Below are positions 44,705 to 53,926 of a DNA stretch of 64,000 bases, piece by piece. The stretch is from Flavobacterium sp. M31R6 (GTDB lineage: Bacteria > Bacteroidota > Bacteroidia > Flavobacteriales > Flavobacteriaceae). Under the pieces are notes generated by a model. That model worked only from the letters and a program-made list of their open reading frames with translations, had not been told where the DNA came from and ran no database searches. Numbering within the stretch: position 1 is the stretch's first letter; every line of letters starts with the position of its first letter. The DNA lies in the NCBI RefSeq assembly GCF_013284035.1, contig NZ_CP054141.1, forward strand, positions 434,001 to 498,000, given 5' to 3'. A program made the position numbers and the translations under genes.

Positions 44705-47326
44705 TTACGATTTTTTTAGTAAAAGATATTCTTCAAAATTTTTCTTAATTTGAATTATTTTATAATTTTCATTTGAAATGACAATTCCTGGCTGGCTAAT
44801 TTTGTATTTTTCGTTTTCTGCAAAAAGAGCAGCTACAAATTGGGCATACGATTGGGAATGGATTCCTTGAATAGAAATGAAGCTTTCTTTTTCAGTATAA
44901 GAATCACAAGTGTATTTTAACTTCTCCACATTTTCATTGGCAAAAAACAAAATCAACTTACTTTCAATTGCTGAAGCCGTTTTCTCATCATTTTTATCAA
45001 TTCTAAAAATAACCTTCCAGTTTTTAGAATCAACTGTACTGAAACTCATTTTTTCCAAAAGCGGAATTTGTGTTTTAAGAATTTCAATAGCATCCTTTCC
45101 TTCATTACTATTGGCATAATTATCGGCTACATATTCTATTGCTTTTTTATAAGCTTCCAATCCGTATAATTTCCCAATGGTATACGCTTTTAGCAATTCA
45201 AATTTTGGGACAATGGCTTCCCCTGTGAAATTATTGATTAAACCATCTACTTGTTGTAAAACCGAAGCGAAATATTCCTGCTTGTACAATCGGTATAGAT
45301 TGTCATATTCTCCCTCAGGTGTATTATTCCCAACCCCCTCTTGTGGACTGGAATTGGTAATGATTTGAGCGTAACGAGAATTAGGATATTGACTTACTAT
45401 TTCATTTTTGATCGATTCAGCTTTTGCTGGATCGGTAATTTCATATATTTTATATAAATTGTATTTCGTAGGAAGAATTAATTTTTCCTCTGGTTGATAC
45501 AATAACAATTGCTCCAATCTAGCCGACGCCAAATTGTATTCTTTGAATTTTTCTTTATAAATAACTCCTAATTGATAATAAATCGCATTCCTTTCTTTAG
45601 TAATGCTGTCAATCGCAGTTTGTGATTTTGGCAACTGCTTTATATAATAGTCTGTGGTATATTTTTCATTTACTTCTGTCGAGACTATTGGGCTATCTGT
45701 AGTCTCATCAACAGCATTACTTCCAGGTGTATTTTGATTTTGATTCGTTCCAGACGAAACTCTCCAATAACCATTTTGGGCTCTGTTACCCCATATTTTT
45801 TTGAACTCTATTTTTCCGTAAGCAACTGTATTGGGGTTATAAAAATAAAATGTATTTGAAGTTGCAGCTGGATTACTATTCGTTGGTGGTGCAAAAGATG
45901 GTGGACTCGCCACTTGACCATTTTGATTTGATATTGCATCATTGGGCATATTTGCCCCAGTATTTAATGCAATATTGTCATCAATTTTCTTTTGTTTCTC
46001 GGCAAGCAATTTTTTAAGCTCATCACTACTTTTTAGTTTTTGAATATAATTCTCATAATACACTACTTGTTCCGGTCCGTTTAAAGAAGCAACGTAGATA
46101 ATACTGTCATTCCGTTTGGCGATAGCCTCGTTAACAATAGCCTCATCCAAGTTTTTTCTAATTTTAGAAATCTGAAGATATTCTCTGGTTTTTGGATCCA
46201 ATAATTCCAAAGATTTGTCATAACTCTTGGCCGCAAAAAGATAATCGGTGTGTTTGAAATATAAATTCCCAATATTTCTATAGTTGGAAGCATTCAAATA
46301 TGGATCGGTAGATTTGGCATCCAAAGAAGCATTATAATACTCTAATGCCTTTTCTTTCTCATTATTATTATCGTAAAAAATTCCAATGCTATGGTAAATC
46401 ACATCCAAATAGGGCCTGTTTTCTCTGTCCTCCATAATCTTTTTGGATTTTTTGACAAATAAATCATAATCCTCGCCCTGATAATTATTGAGTTTTGCTT
46501 TTTTGGCGTAAGCCTGAATAACAAATTTCCTTTCGGCCTTTCTATTCATATCAATAACTGTTTGATAAAAATAAATGGCACTGTCTTTTTGGCCTGACTC
46601 TTCATACAATTGTCCCAACAAAAAAGAATAGCGTTCTTTTTCCTCATGGATTTTGGTATAGGCATTTGCCAATTTTAGCTTAACGATTGCGCTGTCCTTT
46701 TCTTCAATATTCAAAAAGGCACTTGTTAAAATAGCATTCGCATTAGCAAATTCTTGCTTTTTTAAATCGTTATCTTTAATGAGTTTTGAAATGTTTTTTA
46801 TGGCCAAAGCATCGTTTCCTAAACGAACATTTGTTTTCTCGCGCCACATTTTGGCATCATAGATATTGCTGCTGTTGGGATACTTGTAAAGAATGTAATT
46901 GAATGCATCCAAAGCCGGAATAAATCTTTGATCATAATACCTTGCTTTTCCAAGCAATAAATAGGCTTCATCAATTTGATAGTTCTTTTCTCGACCGCCA
47001 ATATTCATGGAATGCTTCTGTATCGCTTTGGTCGCTTTGGCTTCGGCAAGTTCAAAATCGGCATTTTTTGGTTTACCGTCAACGGGAACATCATCACTGA
47101 CTTGCATTTTCTCAACAGGTAATTGTTTCCAAAAATTTTCGACAGTGTTGTCGTTTATTCCTTTCACTCCTTTATCTAATGCAATTTGCCCATTGTACAA
47201 TATGTTCAATTTTGTACTCAAGGCATGGGAATTTCTAGCCAAAAAAGTATCCTTCTTGGTAGAACAGGCTATCAAAAAAGATATTAATAATGTAGCTAAA
47301 ATGTATTTTGATGTATTGCTATTCAA
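44705..47326 (-). CDS. sprE: SprE/PorW-like gliding motility and T9SS lipoprotein (873 aa)
   Basis: Large TPR-containing lipoprotein related to SprE of F. johnsoniae and PorW of Porphyromonas, needed for type IX secretion. Lipobox LIAC with Cys21, followed by STKKDTFLARNSHALSTKLN, which is family-typical. TPR units cover about residues 100-450 and 600-760, with a low-complexity Asn/Pro-rich linker near 470-500. The start is TTG (47324-47326): the only in-frame start that keeps the signal peptide, since a stop lies six codons upstream. Confidence 0.87.
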   Translation of the reverse strand: MNSNTSKYILATLLISFLIACSTKKDTFLARNSHALSTKLNILYNGQIALDKGVKGINDNTVENFWKQLPVEKMQVSDDVPVDGKPKNADFELAEAKATKAIQKHSMNIGGREKNYQIDEAYLLLGKARYYDQRFIPALDAFNYILYKYPNSSNIYDAKMWREKTNVRLGNDALAIKNISKLIKDNDLKKQEFANANAILTSAFLNIEEKDSAIVKLKLANAYTKIHEEKERYSFLLGQLYEESGQKDSAIYFYQTVIDMNRKAERKFVIQAYAKKAKLNNYQGEDYDLFVKKSKKIMEDRENRPYLDVIYHSIGIFYDNNNEKEKALEYYNASLDAKSTDPYLNASNYRNIGNLYFKHTDYLFAAKSYDKSLELLDPKTREYLQISKIRKNLDEAIVNEAIAKRNDSIIYVASLNGPEQVVYYENYIQKLKSSDELKKLLAEKQKKIDDNIALNTGANMPNDAISNQNGQVASPPSFAPPTNSNPAATSNTFYFYNPNTVAYGKIEFKKIWGNRAQNGYWRVSSGTNQNQNTPGSNAVDETTDSPIVSTEVNEKYTTDYYIKQLPKSQTAIDSITKERNAIYYQLGVIYKEKFKEYNLASARLEQLLLYQPEEKLILPTKYNLYKIYEITDPAKAESIKNEIVSQYPNSRYAQIITNSSPQEGVGNNTPEGEYDNLYRLYKQEYFASVLQQVDGLINNFTGEAIVPKFELLKAYTIGKLYGLEAYKKAIEYVADNYANSNEGKDAIEILKTQIPLLEKMSFSTVDSKNWKVIFRIDKNDEKTASAIESKLILFFANENVEKLKYTCDSYTEKESFISIQGIHSQSYAQFVAALFAENEKYKISQPGIVISNENYKIIQIKKNFEEYLLLKKS

Positions 47327-47413
47327 AGGAAAACGTTTAGGTCATTAAACTTTTAAAAAAGGAATTTAGTATAATGACTTGTAAAAATACGTTTCTTTTT
47401 GAAATATATAAAT

Positions 47414-48109
47414 TTAAACCGCAAAAAACAATTCCAATTCGTGGAGTGTCTCTTTTGTAGTTGGCATGTCCTTAACCAATTCCCCTTTATTCAATGCGAC
47501 AATTCTATCACAAACTTCAACTGTATGTTGCAAATCATGACTAGAAACCAGCACCGTTATGTTTGGATTGTCGGCCAATTCTTTAATGATTTTTTTTAAT
47601 CTATTTACCGTTGTTGGATCTAAATTGGCAAAAGGTTCGTCCAAAATAATCACTTCAGGATTCCCGATCAAAGTTGCAATGATTCCCACTTTCTTTTGAT
47701 TACCTTTTGATAAATCGCGTAAATATTTTTTGTTTTTAAGAATTTCACCGTTGAAGAATTCTTCATATTGAATCAATAGTGCATCAACATCCGCTTTGTT
47801 TTGGCCTCTTAAATCACCTATGAAATAGAAGTATTCTTCGGGAGTTAAGTAGCCTATTAGAAAACTTTCATCCAGAAAAGAAGCCGTAAAAGGTTTCCAG
47901 TCCTCACTGGTATTCACCTGAATTTCATTGTTTAAAATATGCCCCGTTGTAGGCTGAATTAAATCCAATAACAAACTGAAAAAAGTGGTTTTTCCTGCAC
48001 CGTTATTACCAACTAATCCAAAACTTTGACCTTTTGGAATTTCTAATGATTCTATATTTAATACCGAGGTTCCATTGTATTTTTTGGAAAGGTTATTTAC
48101 TTGTATCAT
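47414..48109 (-). CDS. ABC transporter ATP-binding protein (231 aa)
   Basis: Nucleotide-binding subunit of an exporter. Walker A GNNGAGKTT is near residue 36, the signature-like DLSKGNQKKVG is near 130 and Walker B is VIILDEPFANLD. It is adjacent to the DUF5687 membrane protein, its probable permease partner. Transported substrate unknown. Confidence 0.93.
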   Translation of the reverse strand: MIQVNNLSKKYNGTSVLNIESLEIPKGQSFGLVGNNGAGKTTFFSLLLDLIQPTTGHILNNEIQVNTSEDWKPFTASFLDESFLIGYLTPEEYFYFIGDLRGQNKADVDALLIQYEEFFNGEILKNKKYLRDLSKGNQKKVGIIATLIGNPEVIILDEPFANLDPTTVNRLKKIIKELADNPNITVLVSSHDLQHTVEVCDRIVALNKGELVKDMPTTKETLHELELFFAV

Positions 48110-48170
48110 GATAATTGTAAATTTTTAGATTTTAAATGGAGCGTTAAAAACTCTCTTATTTCGAAGTTGA

Positions 48171-49631
48171 CTATTTTTGCTTATAAGCCGCTATAGTCTC
48201 ATATTTTTCTTTTTTATAAATATTTTCGATGAATTTAAAAGCCTGGTTTTTTAGGGCTAACCCCAAAAGACCAACAAATGCAACAAGTACTAAACCTAAA
48301 TTGGTACTCATCAAATGAATTCCTAGCCAATACAATCCTATAGGCAATACCAATTTAGGAATAGAAAGCAACATCGTGTTTGTACTAAAGGCTTTTTTGT
48401 CGCCAAAAGCACCTTTTGACATCGATAAATCGATTGGTGTTTTTGTAAAAGCACCTCCCAATAGAACCAATAATGAATTGACTCCAATATTATAAATGGC
48501 ACCAACTACAATAATCAAATAAACATGCCAACCAAAATACAAATAAAAAGAGGCCAAAATAGTTGAAATAACTGTACCAATAACAATTAACCACCACTTT
48601 GAATTCAAATACCCTCGATACGGAATATTCTGAGTCATCATTAATTGGTAATACGAACTATCCCAACTTGGAACAAACTGCCCGAAAGTGAATAAAAACC
48701 CTCCAGAAACAAATATTCCTGCAAAAATTTGCATCACCGGCGGTTGATGTGAATTACTGTTGAAAAAAATCAAACCATAAAACAAGAACATAATACTTAA
48801 CCCAACGGTAGTTTTAGATCGTTTATTTCTTTTGATCAATTTAATATCGTTTTTCAAAAACGTTCCTAAGGTTCCAAATTGGTTCAACCAAGTGAGCTGT
48901 TCAGTTTTGGCTACATCATTTTTGACAGTTAATCCGGCATCCAGATACAAATCCCCTTTTAGATAAGTATATGTCCAATAATACAATCCCAACATAACCA
49001 AAACAGGAATCGAAAAAGCCCATTTGGTATGGAATAATGCCTCAAAAATTGGATACGTGTAATTGGTTATATCAAAGAGTTTGTAGTATTGACAACCCGC
49101 TAAAATCACAACAATAGTGATAAATATTCCCAATAAGTTGTCTTTATTGTTCAATAAAATATTCAAAAAATTATTGACAAATACAATTGAATAAAGAGCA
49201 GTCAACCAAAGTAATACGCTTATAACATCATAGCCCTCATAAATTAAAACTGCCGAAAAAGGCAGAAAGAAAAAAGCATGAACTATATTAAAAAACGATA
49301 ATCCTGTTTTTCCTAAAGAGAAATGTACAATAGTTGATCGTTTGAATGGCATAGTCAACAATGGGCGAATGTTCATGACCGGAATCGCCTGCAGCAAAAG
49401 TCGAACAATCAAATCCATCAAGAAGTAGTACACTAAAAATTTGTTTACGGTAACCAACGGATCCAGTTTCATTTCCTTAAGGATATAAAAAGCGCCTACT
49501 CCCAAGGCTAAAAAAACTAATGTAAAATATAGGACCAGAAATCCCATTAAAATTTTCAAGGCCAAATTCGTAGCGAACGAAGCAGATCTCGTAAAGGATT
49601 TCCATTCGAGATAAATAAATTTTGTAAACAT
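48171..49631 (-). CDS. DUF5687 family ABC-type membrane protein (486 aa)
   Basis: Integral membrane protein with about 10-12 hydrophobic helices, matching DUF5687, a family that pairs with an ABC ATPase. It sits 61 bases upstream of the ATPase gene on the same strand. Likely the permease of the exporter; substrate unknown. Confidence 0.87.
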   Translation of the reverse strand: MFTKFIYLEWKSFTRSASFATNLALKILMGFLVLYFTLVFLALGVGAFYILKEMKLDPLVTVNKFLVYYFLMDLIVRLLLQAIPVMNIRPLLTMPFKRSTIVHFSLGKTGLSFFNIVHAFFFLPFSAVLIYEGYDVISVLLWLTALYSIVFVNNFLNILLNNKDNLLGIFITIVVILAGCQYYKLFDITNYTYPIFEALFHTKWAFSIPVLVMLGLYYWTYTYLKGDLYLDAGLTVKNDVAKTEQLTWLNQFGTLGTFLKNDIKLIKRNKRSKTTVGLSIMFLFYGLIFFNSNSHQPPVMQIFAGIFVSGGFLFTFGQFVPSWDSSYYQLMMTQNIPYRGYLNSKWWLIVIGTVISTILASFYLYFGWHVYLIIVVGAIYNIGVNSLLVLLGGAFTKTPIDLSMSKGAFGDKKAFSTNTMLLSIPKLVLPIGLYWLGIHLMSTNLGLVLVAFVGLLGLALKNQAFKFIENIYKKEKYETIAAYKQK

Positions 49632-49743
49632 GGTTATTGGTTTGGTTTTGCAAATAAGTAGTTTAGAGTAGGAAAATGTTACAAAAAAATAGTAAAATCA
49701 AACTTGAATGGTACCAAATTCTTTCAATCCTAAATAGTTTTAT

Positions 49744-49751
49744 TACTTTTG
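49744..49751 (+). promoter_or_regulatory. -7 box of ferredoxin reductase-like gene
   Basis: TACTTTTG matches TAnnTTTG and lies 16 bases before the chosen ATG, which argues against a start at 49749 inside the box. Confidence 0.6.
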
Positions 49752-49766
49752 CAAAAAAATATTCCT

Positions 49767-50819
49767 ATGCCATCCTTTTTAAAATTGATTGTAAAAGAAG
49801 TAAAACGCGAAACCAAAGATGCCGTTTCGATACTTTTTAATGTCCCTGAAGAATTAAAACCCAATTATACTTTCATTGCTGGTCAATATATAAATTTACG
49901 ACTGACATTAGACAATGTCGAAATTCGTCGTGCCTATTCAATTTGCTCAGCTCCTGGAAGCGGTGAATTACGAATTGCGGTTAAAGCAGTTAAAGACGGT
50001 GTTTTTTCTCAATTTGCAAACACCAAATTAAAAGCGGGTGATGTTCTAGAAGTAGGAAAACCTGAAGGTAAATTTATTTTTGAACCCGAAATTGATCGTC
50101 AAAAAAATTATATTGCTTTTGTGGCAGGTAGTGGAATTACTCCCGTTTTATCAATTATAAAATCGGTTTTGAAAGGCGAACCTAAAAGTTCATTTGTCTT
50201 GGTTTATGGAAATAAATCTCCCGAACAAACCATTTTTCATCAAGAATTACACGACTTACAACTGCAATATGTAGGTCGTCTTTTTGTACATTATGTGTAT
50301 AGTCAAGTAAATGTCGAAAATACTTTGTTCGGTAGAATTGACAAATCCGTTGTAAACTTTGCCTTGAACAATAAACATGCAGCATTGGATTTTGAAAAAT
50401 TCTACTTGTGTGGTCCAGAAGAAATGATAAATACCGTTTCAGGTATTTTGAAAGAAAAAAACGTGAGAGATTCGGCGATAAAATTCGAACTTTTCAAAAC
50501 CTCTTCACATGAAAACACCATTGAAGAGGCATTAGTTGGACATTCAAAAATTACCGTTATGGTCGATGATGATGAGACAACTTTCGAAATGTCACAAAAA
50601 CAAACCATTCTTGAGGCATCCCTAAAACAAGGAATTGATGCACCTTATTCATGTCAAGGAGGTATTTGCAGCAGCTGTTTGGCTCGTGTAACATCTGGAG
50701 CAGCCTTAATGAAGAAAAATTCTATCCTTACCGACAGCGAAATTGAAGAAGGTTTAATCCTGACTTGTCAAGCGCATCCAACCACTCCAACTATTCGAGT
50801 TGATTATGATGATGTTTAA
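49767..50819 (+). CDS. NAD(P)H-ferredoxin reductase-like protein with 2Fe-2S domain (350 aa)
   Basis: Electron-transfer flavoprotein of the PaaE/Hmp type. FAD-binding motif RRAYSICSAP (about residues 52-61) is followed by the NAD(P)H-binding block FVAGSGITPVLSIIKSVL. The C-terminal 2Fe-2S domain has Cys in YSCQGGICSSC and the final LTCQAHP. It lacks a membrane segment, so it is cytoplasmic. The partner oxygenase or other electron acceptor is not in the window. The start at 49767 (MPSFLKLIVKEV) is preferred. Confidence 0.9.
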   Translation: MPSFLKLIVKEVKRETKDAVSILFNVPEELKPNYTFIAGQYINLRLTLDNVEIRRAYSICSAPGSGELRIAVKAVKDGVFSQFANTKLKAGDVLEVGKPEGKFIFEPEIDRQKNYIAFVAGSGITPVLSIIKSVLKGEPKSSFVLVYGNKSPEQTIFHQELHDLQLQYVGRLFVHYVYSQVNVENTLFGRIDKSVVNFALNNKHAALDFEKFYLCGPEEMINTVSGILKEKNVRDSAIKFELFKTSSHENTIEEALVGHSKITVMVDDDETTFEMSQKQTILEASLKQGIDAPYSCQGGICSSCLARVTSGAALMKKNSILTDSEIEEGLILTCQAHPTTPTIRVDYDDV

Positions 50820-50837
50820 AATAGTTTAAATGATAGT

Positions 50838-50866
50838 AAAAACTTCTCTTTTCAGAGAAGTTTTTT
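50838..50866 (+). terminator. Terminator of ferredoxin reductase-like gene
   Basis: AAAAACTTCTCT and AGAGAAGTTTTT pair around a TTTC loop, followed by more T. Confidence 0.9.
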
Positions 50867-50929
50867 ATTTTATAAGTGGTTGTTTTTTTGTTATATTAGT
50901 AAAATAAATTAGACTAATCTTGATATCCC

Positions 50930-50937
50930 TAATTTTG
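50930..50937 (+). promoter_or_regulatory. -7 box of hypothetical gene at 51004
   Basis: TAATTTTG matches TAnnTTTG, 66 bases before the ATG. Confidence 0.4.
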
Positions 50938-51003
50938 GATAGGTTTGTTTGATAAATCTCTAATTTACATTGTTGCAGTAAGTTTAATAAAAAACTAAAT
51001 ACC

Positions 51004-51426
51004 ATGACAATCCACCACCACATCCACCTGCATTTTATTTCGCTATTTGCGATAACAGCTTTTTTGTGCGCCATCGTAATAATTAAAAAATCGAGAAATA
51101 AAAAAGTACCAAAATTGCTTACAAAAGAAAAATACAATTCTACAATGACTGGGAAAATGGAAGAAATAACACCCGCAGAAGTGATTATTTTTAATATTTG
51201 GCCTTATGTAGATAAATTAAAATCGATCAAAATTCTATCGAAAAAAATTAAAGAACAGGAACTGATATATAAAATTTATCATAATTCTACAGGGGAATTT
51301 GAACACATTCTACTATCTACCGAAAAAGATAATAATTTTGTTGTAATTGTTGTAGATAGAAGCAAAAAGAAAATAATGGGTTATTTTCTTCTTGATTTGA
51401 ATGGAGAATATAACTTAGTTGCTTAA
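51004..51426 (+). CDS. Hypothetical protein with His-rich N-terminus and one membrane helix (140 aa)
   Basis: I do not recognise the family. The N-terminus is MTIHHHIHLH, then one hydrophobic helix (FISLFAITAFLCAIVII), then a charged soluble domain of about 100 residues with LLSTEKDNNFVVIVVDRSKK and KKIMGYFLLDLNGEYN. The His cluster before the helix could bind metal. It is flanked by terminators on both sides and forms its own unit. Confidence 0.75.
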   Translation: MTIHHHIHLHFISLFAITAFLCAIVIIKKSRNKKVPKLLTKEKYNSTMTGKMEEITPAEVIIFNIWPYVDKLKSIKILSKKIKEQELIYKIYHNSTGEFEHILLSTEKDNNFVVIVVDRSKKKIMGYFLLDLNGEYNLVA

Positions 51427-51463
51427 TTTTTACTTAATCAAAGACAAGCCAAAAAATGAAATG

Positions 51464-51492
51464 AAAAAGACAACGAAAATTGTCTTTTTTTT
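51464..51492. terminator. Bidirectional terminator
   Basis: AAAAAGACAA (51464-51473) pairs with TTGTCTTTTT (51480-51489) around a 6-base loop, between the convergent hypothetical and GT9 genes. Confidence 0.88.
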
Positions 51493-51520
51493 GTGCATTG
51501 TTGGACAGAACAAAATTCTA

Positions 51521-52573
51521 TTATAAAAGCTTTGTTTGAATACTGGAAACTACTTTCTCAACAGGAATAGTTCGCATGGCATCTCCATAACCCTCCACTT
51601 TTTTATTGCCGTAAACAGATGTTGGTAATTTTGGGTACAAATTTCTATCCGAAACCAAGGCATTTTCCAAGGGTTGATTGAAAGGGGAAAATCCGGCATA
51701 AGGATGAGTAGCGCCCCAAAGCGTAATAACTTTTACCCCAAGCATAGCGGCAATATGGGCATTCCCAGAATCCATAGAAAGCATTACGTCAAGATTAGAT
51801 ATCAATTGCAATTCTTGTGGAAACTTGATTTTTCCAGCCATATTAATGACATTTTCTTTGCCAGAACTTAACGTATTCAAAACTTCGACTTCTTTTTTTC
51901 CTCCACCAAAAAGCAAAATGGTATTGTTTTTATCTAATGCTAAAACATCAATTACTTCCTGCATTAAATCCTGAGGATATACTTTGGAATCGTATTGCGC
52001 AAAAGGAGCAATCCCGATAAGTTTTTGTTGCGAATTTCCAATTAAATTCAGAATCTGCGAATCCAAAATGGCTTTTTTAGGAAATATTGGATTGGTTAAA
52101 TCCAAGGAAAATCCAAGTTGTTCAAACACTTTCGCGTGTCTTTCAAACATTGTGGTCAATGGTTTTAAAATTTTATTTTCGGCACTTGTCAGGGCTTTTT
52201 TCTCGTCTCTTCCTTTATCAACCGAAGCTATTTTTTTTCCGCTTACAGCAAAAAGTGTTCGTACTACTTTTGAACGAAGCACATTGTGCAAATCAGCAAA
52301 AGCATCAATATTCAACGCTGTTAAATCCTGATACAATTTACAAAGCCCCAAGAATCCTTTATGTCTTTCTTTTTCATCAAAATCAAAAAAAGAGAGATTG
52401 GGAATTCCTTCAAAAAAAGGTTTGAAAAAAGGTCTGGAAACTACCGTGATTTTTACTTCTGGAAATTGATTCACAAAAGCACGTAAAACAGGAACCGTCA
52501 TGGCGACATCCCCCATTGCGGAAAGTCTCATGACGGCTATATGTTTAATTTTTGGAGACAAATTAGTTGCCAA
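51521..52573 (-). CDS. Glycosyltransferase family 9 (heptosyltransferase-like, 350 aa)
   Basis: Adds a heptose or other sugar to an envelope glycan. The GT9 N-terminus IAVMRLSAMGDVAMTVPVLRA and the later donor-binding LLFGGGKKEVEVL, SMDSGNAHIAAMLGVKVITLWG-type block (seen as SMDSGNAHIAAMLG) are present. The start is TTG at 52571-52573, four bases after the DUF4254 stop, giving the first Met-like codon before IKHIAVMRL. It pairs with DUF4254 in an operon. Confidence 0.9.
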   Translation of the reverse strand: MATNLSPKIKHIAVMRLSAMGDVAMTVPVLRAFVNQFPEVKITVVSRPFFKPFFEGIPNLSFFDFDEKERHKGFLGLCKLYQDLTALNIDAFADLHNVLRSKVVRTLFAVSGKKIASVDKGRDEKKALTSAENKILKPLTTMFERHAKVFEQLGFSLDLTNPIFPKKAILDSQILNLIGNSQQKLIGIAPFAQYDSKVYPQDLMQEVIDVLALDKNNTILLFGGGKKEVEVLNTLSSGKENVINMAGKIKFPQELQLISNLDVMLSMDSGNAHIAAMLGVKVITLWGATHPYAGFSPFNQPLENALVSDRNLYPKLPTSVYGNKKVEGYGDAMRTIPVEKVVSSIQTKLL

Positions 52574-52577
52574 AAAA

Positions 52578-53183
52578 CTACTTTTTATTTTGATACAAAA
52601 CAGGATTCAATTCATCATCATTGTACATTTTCATTTGTTTGTACACTTTCATGAATTTATCGCCATTTTCGATGTCTTTCAATAAATCATCAATTGCCAT
52701 TGACAAATCAGATCTTTGTTCCAAAAGGATGTTTAATTTGGCTTGACATTTGTCTCTATGGTCTTGTGAAGCTTCTGCACGAGTTGCTTCTTCATTCATA
52801 TGATAAATTTTTAGTGCCAAAATAGACAACCTGTCAAAAGCCCAAGCTGGACTTTCTGAGTTGATTTTTGCATCATTCTTAACAGCAACATGGCTGTATT
52901 TTTGAAGAAAATAACTATCGATATATTCAACCATATCGGTGCGCTCCTGATTCGAAGCATCGATTCTTCTTTTTAGAGTCAAAGCTGCAACTGGATCAAT
53001 GTTCGGGTCACGAATAATATCTTCAAAGTGCCATTGCACAGTGTCTATCCAGTTTTTTAGATACAACAAATGTTCGAATTTATCTTTTGGAAAAGGATTA
53101 TTTATAGGCTGGTCAACATTATCAAATTGGTGATAATCTTTTATACTTTGCTCAAATACTGAATAAGCTAATTTTGAAAACAT
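52578..53183 (-). CDS. DUF4254 family protein (201 aa)
   Basis: Helical cytoplasmic protein of unknown function, recognised from family-like segments (HFEDIIRDPNIDPVAALTLKRR, read here as WHFEDIIRDPNIDP; RIDASNQERTDMVEYID). It precedes the GT9 gene by 4 bases on the same strand, an arrangement that suggests a role in the same glycan step. Confidence 0.87.
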   Translation of the reverse strand: MFSKLAYSVFEQSIKDYHQFDNVDQPINNPFPKDKFEHLLYLKNWIDTVQWHFEDIIRDPNIDPVAALTLKRRIDASNQERTDMVEYIDSYFLQKYSHVAVKNDAKINSESPAWAFDRLSILALKIYHMNEEATRAEASQDHRDKCQAKLNILLEQRSDLSMAIDDLLKDIENGDKFMKVYKQMKMYNDDELNPVLYQNKK

Positions 53184-53203
53184 ATCTTATGATTTTAGAA
53201 ATA

Positions 53204-53211
53204 CAAAGATA
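53204..53211 (-). promoter_or_regulatory. -7 box of DUF4254 gene
   Basis: The minus strand reads TATCTTTG, matching TAnnTTTG, 21 bases before the ATG and divergent from the upp promoter. Confidence 0.6.
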
Positions 53212-53214
53212 CTT

Positions 53215-53236
53215 TTTATACTTTTGATAGTATAAA
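53215..53236 (+). promoter_or_regulatory. upp promoter with overlapping inverted repeat
   Basis: The -7 box TACTTTTG (53219-53226) sits within a palindrome: TTTATACT (53215-53222) and AGTATAAA (53229-53236) around a 6-base centre. A regulator bound there could control upp. The same TTTTATACTTTTG string recurs before the DUF6341 gene. Confidence 0.5.
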
Positions 53237-53272
53237 AAAAACTCCACAAATTAAATTTCTAATAACAACTCC

Positions 53273-53926
53273 ATGGAAATTCATTATTTATCAGAAAAAA
53301 ACAGTGTGCTTAACCACTTTTTGAGCCAAATTCGGAATATCGAAGTTCAAAAAGACAGTATGCGATTTCGCAGAAATATTGAACGCATTGGAGAGATTAT
53401 GGCTTATGAAATGAGTCAGTCTTTTCATTACAGAGATATTGAGATAACAACTCCTCTTGGCGTTAAAAAAACAACTGAAATTGCAGATCAACTAGTTGTA
53501 TGTTCCATTTTAAGGGCAGGATTAACTTTGCACCAAGGCTTTTTGAACTATTTTGACAGTGCCAAAAATGGTTTTATTTCGGCCTATAGGCACCATCCAA
53601 ACCATGATGATTTCTTCGATATTCTGGTAGAATACCAAGCTATTGCTGATATTAACGGGAAAAATGTTTTGTTGGTAGACCCTATGCTGGCAACTGGTCA
53701 ATCTATTGTGGCTGTTTATAATAAACTGATGGAAAGAGGTACTCCAAAAGAGCTTCATATTGCCGTGATTATTGCTGCTCCAGAAGGAATTTTGCATCTA
53801 AAACAAAATTTACCTGACACCTGCCATCTTTGGATCGCTTCTCTGGACGAAAAACTCAATGACAAAAGTTATATTGTTCCTGGTATTGGAGATGCCGGAG
53901 ATTTGGCTTATGGAGATAAACTATAA
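53273..53926 (+). CDS. upp: Uracil phosphoribosyltransferase
   Basis: Salvages uracil to UMP using PRPP. The PRPP-binding block is VDPMLATGQSIVAVYNKL (about residues 141-158), and the uracil-binding C-terminus is VPGIGDAGDLAYG. At 217 aa it has normal length, with the Bacteroidota-type YHYRDIE-like segment (HYRDIEITTPLG). The last 6 bases overlap the convergent DUF6427 gene. Confidence 0.95.
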   Translation: MEIHYLSEKNSVLNHFLSQIRNIEVQKDSMRFRRNIERIGEIMAYEMSQSFHYRDIEITTPLGVKKTTEIADQLVVCSILRAGLTLHQGFLNYFDSAKNGFISAYRHHPNHDDFFDILVEYQAIADINGKNVLLVDPMLATGQSIVAVYNKLMERGTPKELHIAVIIAAPEGILHLKQNLPDTCHLWIASLDEKLNDKSYIVPGIGDAGDLAYGDKL

